Positions 38,308-51,141 of a stretch of DNA of 64,000 bases are shown here, one piece after another. Origin of the DNA: Piromyces finnis (taxonomy: Eukaryota > Neocallimastigomycota > Neocallimastigomycetes > Neocallimastigales > Neocallimastigaceae). The notes under the pieces are model-generated. The model saw nothing but the letters and a program-made list of their open reading frames with translations, did not search any database and was not told the DNA's origin. The stretch is from assembly GCA_002104945.1 (NCBI GenBank), contig MCFH01000072.1, positions 124,001-188,000 on the forward strand, in the 5' to 3' direction. A program made the translations under genes and the position numbers. Position 1 is the first letter of the stretch. Each line of letters begins with the position of its first letter.

Positions 38308-38349
<42 letters not shown>

Positions 38350-38490
38350 ATATCAAAATTATATAAATCAAACCTAAAGACATTATAGTGAATCTTTTTT
38401 TTACTTTTATATATATTTTGTATTTGTTATAAGTTATTTTATATATATTTATATTATTGTTTCCAGTCTTTTATTAATAAAATTAGCATT
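37914..38490. other. Spacer between SVF1 and the hypothetical gene at 38491
   Basis: AT-rich; holds a T10-A33 block at 38305-38347. No gene seen. Confidence 0.65.
38305..38347. repeat. T10-A33 homopolymer block
   Basis: Ten T followed directly by 33 A, able to fold back on itself. It lies about 145 bases before the next start codon. Confidence 0.8.
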
Positions 38491-38693
38491 ATGCCATCAC
38501 TTGTTTTTCATAATATTTACAATTCCATTAAATGTAAAAACAATAATAAAAAATATAAAGAAACAAAAAATTCCCATATTATTTCAGATTCGTTGTTGAA
38601 TAGAAAAGAAAGGTGCAAAATTCATCATGATAATAGTAAGTGTTTTATATACTTTTATTAGTAGTACCGTACATAATAATAATAAAAAAATTA

Positions 38694-38727
<34 letters not shown>

Positions 38728-40891
38728 TAATATATATTTTAGTTAAATTTTATAAACCTATTTCTCTAAAATACAAATTAATTCCTTATTTATTGCAAAA
38801 AGAAATCCTTTTATTTTTACAAAATGGGTTAAATAATAAAAATATAAATTTCTTGGATTTATATTTTGATTATTTTAATAACAATATTAATAAAATGGGT
38901 ACCTTTGTTTCATTAAAGAATAATTATTATATTCAATTATATACTATATTATTATTATATTAATTTTTTTTTTTTTTTTTTGGTTATGAAATCATGAAAT
39001 TATTTTGTAAAGGTTTCGAAACTAATCTCTTAATTTCCCAACAAAAGAATGAAAATAAAAAAAGATTTTCAAATAAAAGCAATAATAATACAAATTTAAT
39101 TAATATATATAACAAAGTATATATTAATCATGAAACCACATCCTATCAAAATTCCTATAATAATATAAACTCCTTTCAGAATATTCAGCATAAAAAATCT
39201 TCAAAAAGGTTATTTAATCATAGGATAAATCATGATCCTATTATTTATTCTAAAAATAAAAATGATCAAAAAAAGATTACACTTGATAAATATAATAATC
39301 TTTTTTTATTTTCATCAAATCAATTAAATAATAAGTCTAATAAAAATAAAATAATAAAGCAAAATAATGAAATGTCTGGTTTATTGAAAAATATATTAAT
39401 TTCTAAAACTAATACTATATCAAGTATCATAGGTATAGTAATAATATACCATATACTATATATATTTTTACATTTATATTTTACAATATAATTAAAAATA
39501 AAATAAAAATTCAAAACTATTAAAGATATTATTGAATCAACTAGTATTCTCAATATATCTCTACCATATAAAGAAGAAAAAAATTTTAAATCTTTTGATT
39601 TCATAGAAGTTTATTCTTTGAAAAGTATAATAAAAAAAATTGTAATATAAATAAATATAATATTAATATATATATATATATATTTTTTTCTAACTCTAGT
39701 TTAATGGATTTATATAAATATTTAGACTAATACATTGTTTAAAAAAAAACATGTTAATTTATTGGCAATTAAAGCATTCCATGAAAAAATATATCATAAA
39801 AAAGTATATAAATATATATGTATATATACATATGTCTTTTATTATGAATACTTTAATTATTATGGGGTTATATTAATATTGATTTATATTCTTTTTAGAT
39901 TAACATTAACATGGATATAATGACAGCAACAAAAAAATTATCGGATGCCATTGCATACGAAACTTTATTGAAATTTTGTTACAGAAATGATTTTATTAAA
40001 TGTATTGAACATCACATTTTTATTTTAAATCAAAATAATATGTACAAAAGAGTTTTCAGTCTTATAAAAAGGAAAAAGTATTTAAAAGTTTCTGGTGAAT
40101 TAAAACATTATTTAAAAAATAATATCGGTAATATTTTTTTTTATTATTATATATTATTATATATTATTTTATACTTTTATATTAATAATATTTTTTTTTT
40201 TAAAATTTTTATTTTTGTAATTTTTACTTATGATGAGAATAGAAAGAATGAAAAATAATTTGAAAAATATTACAAAAGGAAACAACAATTATGATATTAA
40301 TATTATTAAGCTCACCATTGAAATAGAAGTCATTAGAATATTAAAATACTATTTTTATGATATTATTAAACCAAATCAATACCTATATAATGAATTTGAA
40401 AATTATCATGGTAAGATTTATTTTTTTTTTTTAAAAAAAATAAAGTTTTAAATTTTATAGATTTATATCAATATAAATTATTGTATATTTTAATAGAAAA
40501 TAAAACAATTAAAAAATGGGACTCATTCCTTTCATATGATCAAGAAATAAATGATGAGCTCTTTGAAGCAAGTACTTCAACTGCAACTACTACTCGTTCA
40601 TCTATTTCAATGGAATACTTTGATTCCTGTCCTATTAAAAAAATAAAGACAAGAGATATAACTCTATACTATCTATCATGTGAAGATACTTGTTCTCTTT
40701 CTAGTATTCCCTCATTCAAAAATACAAAATCTAATCGAGATTCTAGAAACATGAAATCAAATTATCATCTCATAATTGATAATATGAAGGATCAAAACGA
40801 ATTTTTAAAAATTAAACTTTATTTGTGTCGATATTCCTTTATTAAAATCATTCGTTTATTCAAATATTTTGAAAAATATCTTAAACTCTGA
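38491..40891 (+). CDS. Hypothetical multi-exon protein with a tentative RGS-like helical region
   Basis: Not firmly recognised. A frame-consistent model uses exons 38491-38635, 38743-38898, 39013-39432, 39526-39624, 39775-39803, 39899-40127, 40243-40410 and 40497-40891 (546 aa). The 29-base exon 5 is the weakest link: its neighbouring frame suggests an alternative with acceptor near 39725. Most junctions share phase 1. The Asn/Lys-rich N-terminal third looks disordered. Exons 6-7 (ATKKLSDAIAYETLLKFCYR, then IEIEVIRILKYYFYDIIKPN) have the helix spacing and the closing FENYH of RGS domains, which accelerate GTP hydrolysis by G-alpha proteins. This similarity is a weak visual match. The C-terminus is Ser/Thr-rich, then basic and aromatic. 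Confidence 0.5.
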
Positions 40892-41186
40892 AAAAAAAAA
40901 AAAAAGAAAAATAGGTTTATATTTTTTAATTAGGTTTAATTATTGTATATATATGATTTTTATTAATTTAAAAAATTGTTTAAAATTTAATAAAATATAA
41001 GATAAAAATAAACAACTATACTATTTTTTTTTAAAATAATAAAATTGAAAATTGTTCATATTTGCCTATATTAGAATATCTAAAATCTATTTTTTTTTTT
41101 TTTTTAGTATTTAAAAACACTTTTTTTTTTTTTAAAAAAAAAAAAATCTAACTATTTTAACAAATTATAAATTATATTTTAATAAT

Positions 41187-42320
41187 CTATATTCTTTCGG
41201 CTATGACATACCAATTGTCTCTGTCATAACCTGTTTCAACTACCTTTCCTATTTTAATTTGATCTACTAAATCATCAAGTTCTCCTTTCTTAAATAAATG
41301 ATAATATCTATATTTTTTAATCAGCAGTCAATAAAGTATAATTTATATTAGATACATTTAATATTTTAATATTTATAAAATATATAATTTTTTTTTATAT
41401 AATATTTACCTTTCATATTTTACAAGATGTTCAGATTTTTCGGATTCAGTATAATCTTTTTTATTTAAACTTTTTTTATTTAAATATTTCTTTTTTGGAA
41501 TATGCCATGGAATTAAAACGTCTTGTTCATCGTATTTTTTCTGAAAAACAATTAAAATATTTATATTAATTAAAATATAATTTTTGTATTACAAGTATTA
41601 TAATACAAATACTTACTCTATCTTGTTCAAATGCCCAAACGAAAATTAATACTTTACAGCCTTTCTTTAATACTCTTAATATTTCCTAAAAGTAAATAAA
41701 ATAATAATAATAATAATTTTGTTAAAATATATATATTATACTATATATTAATAATGATAATATCCTTTTTTTTTTAATCATATATAATTACTTCGATGGC
41801 TTCGCGTCTTCTTTCTGGAGTAGTAAAATGATGAATTACAGCAATTGAAATTGCAAAATCCTATTATTGGATATATTTTTTTTAAAGTTAAGAGATGACA
41901 ATTTTCATATTCAATTAAAAAAAAAAAAAAAAAAAAAAAAGAAATGAAATGAAATTAAACTAAATTGCTTTAAAAAGGATACAAATGAATCTGAACGATA
42001 TGGTAAAGATAAATTATCAGCAACTAAACTTTCATAACCTCTTTCTTTACAAATTTTAATTAAATTTGAACATCTTTGTTAAAAATTTAGCAATACATAA
42101 ATGAGAATCAAAACAATATATTAAACCATCATTTTATAATTTTTTTTTCAATAGCATTTTGAATTTATTTGCAATTTGAATTTTATATAATTTAATCCAA
42201 TTAATTATCATTCATTGATAATAATTATTAATTATTAAAATAAAAATAATAAAAGTTAATTTTTAATTTTACTTTATTTTTATTTTAAATATGTATTTAA
42301 TTTATATTTTTTATTTTAAA

Positions 42321-42351
<31 letters not shown>

Positions 42352-42905
42352 ACCTATCTGAACCAATGATATAAACATTTTTATTAATTCCTAAATATTT
42401 TCCATTACCACATCCAACATCAATACCGATTAAACCTGGTTGAAGGTCATTTAAAAATTTATCGACAACTGGCCATGGCTTATTATTATACATTTTTTTT
42501 TTAAAAAAAAAAAAAGATGATTATTATTATTGTTATTATTTTTAATAAAATTATTTTTTAAATAAAATGGAATTTGTATCATAATTGATTTTACATATTG
42601 AAATATATATTTTAATAATTTCTTTTTATATGCTTATATTTATAATCAATAAAATATTTGATGTAAATCATATATATTTTTACTTTATATCTAGTATCAC
42701 TAAAATGTGGAGCAATTGCTTCATATACATCATGAACAAAATGTTCTTCTTTCTTTTCTTCTTCTGAAATTTCCTGACTTTTTCCAATTTTGTTTTCATC
42801 ATTAATTTTTTCTTTTTCAGTAGTATCTATTTTTTTGTTAACATTTTCCTTGATTTCTTCTTCCTCTATTTCTGATGATTTTCTTTTAATATTTGCTTTT
42901 TCCAT
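41187..42905 (-). CDS. TRM9: tRNA wobble-uridine methyltransferase TRM9 (ALKBH8-type)
   Basis: Uses S-adenosylmethionine to finish mcm5U at position 34 of tRNAs, working with TRM112 in yeast. Exons (minus) are 42684-42905, 42354-42478, 41983-42073, 41792-41860, 41617-41685, 41410-41540 and 41187-41307 (275 aa). A Lys/Glu-rich extension of about 50 residues precedes [19 protein letters not shown]. Then come PWPVVDKFL, the SAM-binding motif [15 protein letters not shown], and [35 protein letters not shown] and [20 protein letters not shown] follow, then IFVWAFEQD and EQDVLIPW. These match the family closely. The C-terminus is complete ([10 protein letters not shown]). Several intron ends carry long T-tracts. 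It is convergent with the hypothetical gene, 295 bases apart, and the spacer holds only A/T runs. Confidence 0.92.
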
Positions 42906-44979
42906 TTTGTCAAAATTTTCTTTCTTTTTTTTTTTTTTAATATAATATAAAATTAACCTTTTAAATTTTACTTCTAAAATAAAAAATCAAATACATTATA
43001 AAAATAATGTACATTGATGTATTTATTATTTGTAACTATTAACTATTAATTTAACAATTAATACTAAATACTAGCATAAATGAATTACTAGTTATATAAG
43101 ATAGTAAAATATTCTTAATAATTGATTATTTTTTTTTGTCTCTTAATTATTAGTTAATCAGAATTTTAATGAATATAATAAATTCACATTTAAATATAGT
43201 ATAATAGTTAGTTTATAATAATATTAATAATAATAATTGATTTTATAACTAATATTTAATTATAAATAAAAATGCTAAAAAATAAATATAATTTTTAATG
43301 TATATTATAATGATATTTATATTTAAAACAGATTTCTCTAAACGTTTAATAGTATATTACAATAAGTAATATAGCCATACTATACACTCGTTATAATTAA
43401 TAATTGAACATTAATTTAATATGATATATATTTAGTTTCTCTCAAGCATTATTTAAAAATTTCAATCCATATTTTTAATGAAATTAGCTATAAAATATGA
43501 TTTTTTGTTAATTTGATTTCAAAAAAAACCTTTATGAGTTTTTCATTATAGTTTTTAAAATTTTTGTGATAGAAAAATAAGGATACATATTATTTAAATA
43601 ATATTTCATTATTTTTATGATAATGTAAAAAACTAATTATGAAAAGTAATAATATAATTATATTTTTTAAAAATTATATATATATTATTATTTTTGAATT
43701 TGTTTATTTTTAATAAGAACGCAATAAATATAGAAAATATATATATATGATTTATTTTTAAAGTTTTTTCTTTTTTTAAAAAAAAAAACTTATATTTTAA
43801 AAACATTTATAATAACAATTATTATTATTAGTAATTTAAATAACTATCCAATGTTTTTTTTTTTATTTATTATTATTTACTATTGAAATTTACTGTATAT
43901 TGTTATATTGTAAAATATTTAACCTTTATATTAATAAATAAAAAAAATAATGTATTAAAGAATTTTAAAATGCTTTAATTTTGGTAACAAGTTATTTAAC
44001 TCTTAATTCATATTTGGTTTTAAAGCTCTATGTATTAATACACTTGATATTTATTTATTTTTATTAATAATAAAACTATATAAAATATAAATAATAAAAC
44101 TTTCATTTTTATTTTATAAATTTTCAAAATTTAAAAAACTGGTATATCATTTTATTGGAGGATTTGATTTTTTTCAATTTCTCCAAAATTACATATTTTG
44201 GAAACATTTATATTAAAATTATTGGACATTTATTTCAAAAAAAATATGTAACATTACAAATAAAAATAATCATATGTTTTAAAAATATAAAATAAAATAT
44301 AAATAGAATGGTTTTGTTGAAAAGTTTAAGTATTTCAAAACGATTTAAAAGTATTTATAATCTTTTTTTAAGCTATAATAAAGAAAATACATAAATATTT
44401 CATTATTATAAGATCAATACTAAAATGAAAAAAACAATCTTTCACTAAATATTTAATTATTATGATTGACTACATAGTTTAAATCAAAAATTCTTATTTG
44501 AAATAAATATAAATTTTATACATTGAAATATTATTAGTAAATATAAAATTAAATATATTATATAATAAGAAATTATATGAAAAAAGTAAAGTTTTACTAT
44601 TTTCCATTTTTAAAAAAGGTTCATTTAAAATTGGTTTTTCAGAAGTTTACTTAAGCATGTTTGTTATAATTAATTTAAGCCACATTTCATTGTTTTAATT
44701 GAAAATATAAAGTTTTTTAAATTAATTAAATATAGTTTAAATAATTTCCATTTTTGTATTGGTTCACAAAAACAAAACTTATAAAAATTTTTAAAAGACT
44801 TTTTCAATTAGAATTTTCAAGAAAAGTTTTAGTAATCTTTTGTATAGAATAACATTTCTATTTTTTTTTATTACTTGATAGTTAGACAAAAAACAAATAT
44901 AGAGATATATAGAATAATTCAATAGATGAAAAAAATAATTATAATTAAAAAGAAAAAAAAATAATATAAAGAATAAGCC

Positions 44980-44999
44980 AATATTTATTAATAAATATT
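44980..44999. repeat. Perfect 20-bp palindrome
   Basis: AATATTTATTAATAAATATT equals its own reverse complement. It opens a 160-base stretch with further AT inverted repeats, for example AGATTGA and TCAATCT around 45019-45044. Confidence 0.8.
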
Positions 45000-45670
45000 A
45001 ATATATTTGATTAATTAGATTGAATATATATTTAATCAATCTATTTAATTTAATAAAATTTATTTCAAATATATTTATATTAAATCATATATTTAATATA
45101 TTAATAATAATATTTAAAATTTTAATATTAATTTATTTTAAACATTTTTAGGTTCATAACTAAGTTGGATAAATAAATAGTATTTTTATTATTTATATAT
45201 GAATATGGAAATTATTCTATTGATAATTATATCAATTTGATATTACACAATACATTTTAATATATTATATGTTTTGAAATAAATTATTTGTAATATATTA
45301 TTTTTTTTGAAATTAATTATCTTTTCAAATTTTATTATTATTTAAATGTGAAAAATTATAAACAATATTAATAATAAAAGAAAGATGAATAATATAAAAT
45401 AGAAAGATTTTGATATACTAAAGAAAATTACTCATAAAAAAAAAAAAAATTATTGAATTTTCCCCTTAAAAGTTGAAAAAAAAATTTTTTTTTTGTTACT
45501 TTTAAATTTTTGAATTTTATTGAAATTTCATTATTTAATTTCTCATAAAGAATTTATTATAAAAGAAAATAAATTCCTTATATTATTATTATGAATAATA
45601 ATAAATATAAAAGTAAATAGAATTTTAGACATTTAAATATTTGTTTATTTTAAAATTTAACAATTTAATA

Positions 45671-45726
45671 ATAAAAAAAATTAAAAGATTTTAAAATCAA
45701 ATTTTAAATCTTTTAATTTTTTTTAT
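45671..45726. repeat. Long near-perfect hairpin, about 26 paired bases
   Basis: The 18 bases at 45671-45688 pair perfectly with 45709-45726. After a single unpaired T, five to eight further pairs close on a 3-base loop (CAA, 45698-45700). All inner pairs are A/T except around GA/TC. Confidence 0.75.
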
Positions 45727-46466
45727 TCTTTTCTTTTTTTTTTTGTACCATATCCTTAAAATTATTTATTCCTATTTATTCATTGGAATTATAACAAATA
45801 ACAACAGTCAATTCAATAAAATTATTATAACAAGGATAAAATATATTTGAATTATTTTTTATTCAAATTTAAAGATAAAAATAAATATAAAAAATTTTCA
45901 AAAATTTAGAATAAAGAAAAAGAATAAAATTGAATACATACGATTTATAAACATTAAAAAGTAATTTTAAAAAAAAATCTTGGTAATATAAAAAATATTT
46001 TAAATTGCGGGATTCATATACAAAAAGTAAATAAAAATTACAGATTAAAAGCATTTTATAATATAAATAAGTTATTTATATTTTGTTTTAATATAAATAA
46101 AATAAACCAATTCAAGTAAACGAAGAAACAAGGGATTGCCAAATATAAATAGAAATAAAAAGAGAATAAAACAATTGAAAAAGAAAATTAAAGTGAATTA
46201 CCCCATTTTTTTTATTTATTTAATAAGAAATTAAAATTATTACAAATCAGTATTTAATTATTTGAAATTGTAAAATAAATAATATTATATACATTATACT
46301 AATATTAAAAGGTAATAAATTGTTTATTATATATATATTATTCAAATATTTAAATATAGTAATACTTATTAATTTGTTAATTATAATTTAATTATAAAAT
46401 ATATTTTTACATTTATAATAAAAATAAATATCTATTTTATTTCAAAGTATACAAACAAATTAAATT

Positions 46467-48012
46467 ATGGATAATTTAAAAATTGTTGGTTTTTTATGGT
46501 GTATTAATAACTATTCAAAACTACCAGATACTGAAATTTTTAGTCAATGTTTTTGGAGTAGTGGTCAAAGCTGGAGATTAAGTATCTATCCAAAGGGTAT
46601 AAAAGATAAAAGTGATGATTATCTTTCTGTATTTTTAGAGGCAGTTCCATCAACTAATTTTAAAGAAACGACATGGAAAACAGACACATTTTCAGCTACT
46701 TTCTTTTTAAGAACAGAACCAGACGCTCCAGTTGATATAGTTAGACGTGCTAGTAAATCAGCACAAGAATTTACATCAAGTAATCCATCATGGGGTTTTT
46801 TACGTTTTTGTGAACTGGAAAGACTTTATTCTTTAATGAAAAATGATCAATTAGTAGTGGGTATAACAATTCGTTCAATTCCTTCAAATAATAATTTATC
46901 TATACCAAAGGAAATATCTAATTCAAATCAAAGATATAATTATTCAAATCGTGGAAATTTAAATAACAGTAATTCCATTGAAAAATTTGTAAATCTTCGT
47001 CATTCATCATCATCAGTTTCTCTTTCTAATGATACATCTTCTAACAACAATATAAATTACCCTCAAGTAAAAGCAAAAACAAACGGTGAAATAGAATATC
47101 TTTGTAGTCCACCATCTTCTCCCACTTTATCAAGCAAACCAAAATTCGTTAATAATTCCCTTTTTGATGCTAATCCAATGGTAATATTAAAAAAAATATA
47201 TTTTTTTTATCCGTCATAAACAAATATTCTAATTATTAATATTAATTTTAAATAGAATAAATATCGTCCATCAACTATTGAATTACCTCCAGCTTACGAA
47301 AATGAGGTATATTTAATCCAAATAGAAAATGAAGTAAAATTATTTTGTCCTCATCTTGACCGTATGTTCCGCGTTGTTAAAGAATTTGAATCTGAATTTA
47401 ACAATGATAAAACTGCTGACGTCCAATTAATTATTGAAGGAAAATGTATTTATGCACATAAAATTATATTAAGTGCTAGAAGTAACTATTTTAAAGCAAT
47501 GTTTGATTCAGGAATGTGTGAATCAGGTAAAATTTTTATATTTGAAATTTTAATATTAAAAAAAAAAAAATATATATATATATATTAATATATATATTAT
47601 GCTTTTAATTATCAATATAGAATCTTCAAAAATAACAATTACAGATTTTAAATATTCAACAATTGAATCATTAATAAAGTTTTTATATTCAGTAAAAACC
47701 GAGATTAACGATGATCTTAATGATCTTATTGATTTATATCGTGCTGCTGATAAATATCAATTAGAATCATTAATGAATTATATTCATCAATCTATTTGCT
47801 CTAGAATAACTTGTCAAAATGCATGCTCAGTATTAAGTGAAATTTATTGTTTCCCTCGTCTTGAAAAGTCATGTTTAGAATTCATTGCTCAACACTTGAG
47901 TACTATCTATTCAACACCAGATTTTCGTAACTTACTTTCTGGTGGATATGAAGAATCATTAACAACCCTTTTTGGAATGTTAGCCATAGGACCAAACTTT
48001 AATAATTCATGA
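46467..48012 (+). CDS. MATH-BTB domain protein (SPOP/BPM-like CUL3 adaptor)
   Basis: Such proteins present substrates, bound by the MATH domain, to CUL3 ubiquitin ligases through BTB. Exons are 46467-47180, 47256-47526 and 47621-48012 (458 aa). The MATH domain (about 1-135) has FLWCINNYSKL, SSGQSWRLSIYPKG, DDYLSVFLEA and SWGFLRFCELERLYSL. A Ser/Asn-rich linker (about 137-235) follows. The BTB part shows DVQLIIEGKCIYAHKIILSA and RSNYFKAMFDSGMCES. ITDFKYSTIESLIKFLYSVK, then DLIDLYRAADKYQLESLMNY follow, and a BACK-like helical end. The order MATH then BTB is as in SPOP, but the linker is longer. Substrate unknown. Stands alone between two large AT spacers. Confidence 0.87.
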
Positions 48013-48907
48013 AAAATTAATATAGTAAATAATTTCCATCGAAAATAATATAAATATTATTTCTTCGACTTAATAGCCTATTTATTTTACTATAATTTAA
48101 TCATTATCAAAACACATCGCATAAATAGTTAGCTATAAATTGTAAATTTCAAAATTTTGTTATATAAAATAAATAAAAATAAAATATTAAAAAATAATTG
48201 TGGCTTTATTATTATTAATGTAATACAAATATTTAAATACTTGTATTATAGATTATAGATTATAAAATTTTCTATATACATAAAACAAATCAATGGCAAA
48301 AGATACAAATTATATTTAATTAAATAATAGAAAAAGAATAATAGTAAAAATATATTTTTACTATTTTATATAAATATTATTGATGATTAATATTTATTTT
48401 TTTCTAAAATCTTATAATATTACATAGTATAATTTTTTATTTTTAATTTTTTATACCAAAAAAAAATTTAATTTTTTTGAAAAAAGATGAAAAATTAAAA
48501 TATTTCTTTTCGATATTATTGATTATTAACCAATCATATTTAAAGATTGAAAGTTTTAAAAAATATGAAAATAATAGTTTTTAAAATTCAAAATTGCGAT
48601 TAATAAAAAAAAAAAAAATTACTGTTTTTTTTTTAAAAAAAAAAAGTAAATATTAAAATTAATGTAAAAATAAATATAATTACTATATATTTTAAATAAA
48701 AACCAAGGAGTACATTATTATTATTATATTTAATAATAAAAGCAAATTTCTTTTTAATAATAAATTAATATACATAAAATATTAGAGAATGATATATTAA
48801 TCTTTAAAATATTTTTTTATAAATAATAATAATTTATTTTATCATAATATTTATTATAAATGATTTCAATGAACAAAAAAAAAAAACAATAAAAATGATA
48901 ATAAAGA
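48013..48907. other. Spacer between MATH-BTB gene and deoxyhypusine synthase
   Basis: AT-rich, with T/A homopolymers just before the start at 48908. No gene seen. Confidence 0.65.
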
Positions 48908-50582
48908 ATGTCTTCTGAACAACAACCAGCTAAAGCCGTTGATGCCGTATTCGTTGAATCTGAAAAGGTTCCAGACGGTACCCCAATTACTAAAGGTTAT
49001 GATTTTGATAATGGTATTAATTATGAAGAACTTTTCAAATCTTATGCCACTACTGGTTTCCAAGCTACTCACATTAGTCGTGCAGTTGACCAAATTAACC
49101 AAATGGTAAATAAAATATATTATTACTATTATTCATTTATATAAAATTGAAATAATATAAATTTATCTTTATAAATAATAAGTAATTTATTAAAAATTCT
49201 AAATTTATTTAATATATATATTTTATGATTTATCTATTAATAGTTAAACTGGAGACTCTCTCAAGAACCAATTGAAGCTGATGAAACTGATGAATTCAAG
49301 GACCCAGAAGTTAGAAAAAACACTAAATGTACTATATTTTTAGGTTATACCTCAAACTTAATTTCTTCTGGTTTAAGAGAAGTTTTCAGATTCCTTGTTA
49401 AACACAACATGGTAATTTATTTTTTTAATAATAACAATTAAAATAAAAAAAAAAAAAATTAAAAAAAATGTCATTTTAAATAGTTACATTTATTAATTAA
49501 ATATTAATAAATATAATAAAAAGGTTAGTTGCATTGTTACTACTGCTGGTGGTGTTGAAGAAGATTTCATTAAATGTTTAGGTCCAACTTACATGGGTGA
49601 ATTCAGTTACAAGGGTGAAACCTTAAGAAAGAAGGGTTTAAACAGAATTGGTAATTTATTAGTTCCAAATGATAATTACTGTAAATTTGAAGATTGGATT
49701 ATGCCAATTTTAGACCAAATGTTAAAGGAACAAAAAGAAGATGTAAGTTTATCATGTAAATATTTTTTTTTAACATTATAAGTATGTATATATTTAACAT
49801 TATATACTTATTAATAATAGAATGTTATCTGGTCACCATCAAAATTCATTCACAGACTTGGTAAGGAAATTAATAATGAAGATTCAGTTTATTACTGGGC
49901 TTACAAGGTAATGATAATAAAAAAATAAAAATTATTTATTTTTGCAATTTTTGTTTTAAATATGTTAAAAGTAAGGAAAGAAATGTAAAAATATTAATTT
50001 TTATAAATAATTTTAACAAATAGAACAATATTCCAGTCTTTTGTCCAGCTGTTACTGATGGTTCTTTAGGTGATATGATTTTCTTCCACTCTTACCGTAA
50101 CCCAGGTCTTATTATGGATATTGCTCAAGATATTAGAAAAATTAATAGTATGGCCGTTCGTGCTAAGAAATCTGGTATCATTATTCTTGGTGGTGGTGTT
50201 ATCAAACATCATATTGCTAATGCCAATTTAATGGTAAATAATTTATGAAATAAAGCGAAAAAATTATAAGAATTAGTTTTAAATACATGAATTGGTAAAA
50301 AGAAATCTAATTAAATTATTATATTATATAATTATATACATAAAGCGTAATGGTGCTGATTATTCAGTTTACATTAACACTGCTAATGAATTTGATGGTA
50401 GTGATGCTGGTGCTTCACCAGATGAAGCTGTTTCTTGGGGTAAGATTCGTTTAAATGCTCATCCAGTTAAGGTTTGCTGTGAAGCCACTACTATTTTCCC
50501 ATTCATCGTTGCTCAAACTTTCGCTAAATATTACTTTGAACATAAAGATGAATTTCAAAAGGAAGAAGAACAAAAGAATTAG
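48908..50582 (+). CDS. DYS1: Deoxyhypusine synthase
   Basis: Moves an aminobutyl group from spermidine to a lysine of eIF5A, using NAD, the first step of hypusine formation (EC 2.5.1.46). Exons are 48908-49105, 49244-49411, 49524-49742, 49821-49907, 50024-50233 and 50346-50582. All introns are phase 0, giving 372 aa, close to the usual length. Family landmarks: [20 protein letters not shown], then [39 protein letters not shown] and [34 protein letters not shown] and [20 protein letters not shown] follow, the latter carrying the catalytic lysine in SWGKIR. G/C content is visibly higher than in neighbouring genes, suggesting high expression. Identification is firm. Confidence 0.96.
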
Positions 50583-51141
50583 ATTAAATTGAAGTAAAAA
50601 ATATATATTTTACTAAAACAAACAAACAAACATTAAATATATATAGACATTTTAAATTGAAGAGAAAATCTATTAAAATTTTTTAAATTAGGTTTATTTA
50701 TTTTTTAAAATAATAGAATACTTGATATTTACATTTTCTTTATTAAATTATATCCATATATATTAAGTAGATTTATTTATTTAGAATTAGATGTTAATTA
50801 TTAAATAATTAAATAATTAATTTCTAATAAATTATATATTAATAAAAAGAATATAAATATAAAATGAATATTTTTATATTAGTAACATTATAAGTAATAT
50901 AATTTTATTAATTTGTGTTTTTATTTTTATTTTTATTTTTTTGTTTTTAATATTTATTATCAAAAATGTTGGTTTTATTAAATGCTATATATCAAAATTT
51001 ATTGAAAGAAAAAAATAAAAAAAAAAAAAATCTAAAAGTAAAATATAAATTTCAAAACTAATTTAAAAAAATTAATATAAAGAAAAAATAGTTTTTATAT
51101 TGTTTTATAAATGTAAACTAAACAAAAATTTATGTATTGCA
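50583..51141. other. Convergent spacer between DYS1 and the FtsX-type permease
   Basis: AT-rich; contains an ACAAACAAACAAAC patch just after the stop codon and ATTAAATAATTAAATAATT palindromic AT. No gene seen. Confidence 0.65.

Larger units (their letters stand above)
42906..46466. other. 3.6-kb gene-free divergent intergenic region with palindromes
   Basis: Very AT-rich, between the 5' ends of TRM9 and the MATH-BTB gene. Holds an AT palindrome cluster (44980-45140) and a long hairpin (45671-45726). Open frames are short and hydrophobic, as expected from composition. No gene or RNA recognised. Confidence 0.6.

Noticed and set aside
45869-46054. Hydrophobic 61-codon minus-strand frame
   Set aside because: Leu/Phe/Tyr/Ile content is what random A/T DNA gives; no start context or domain.
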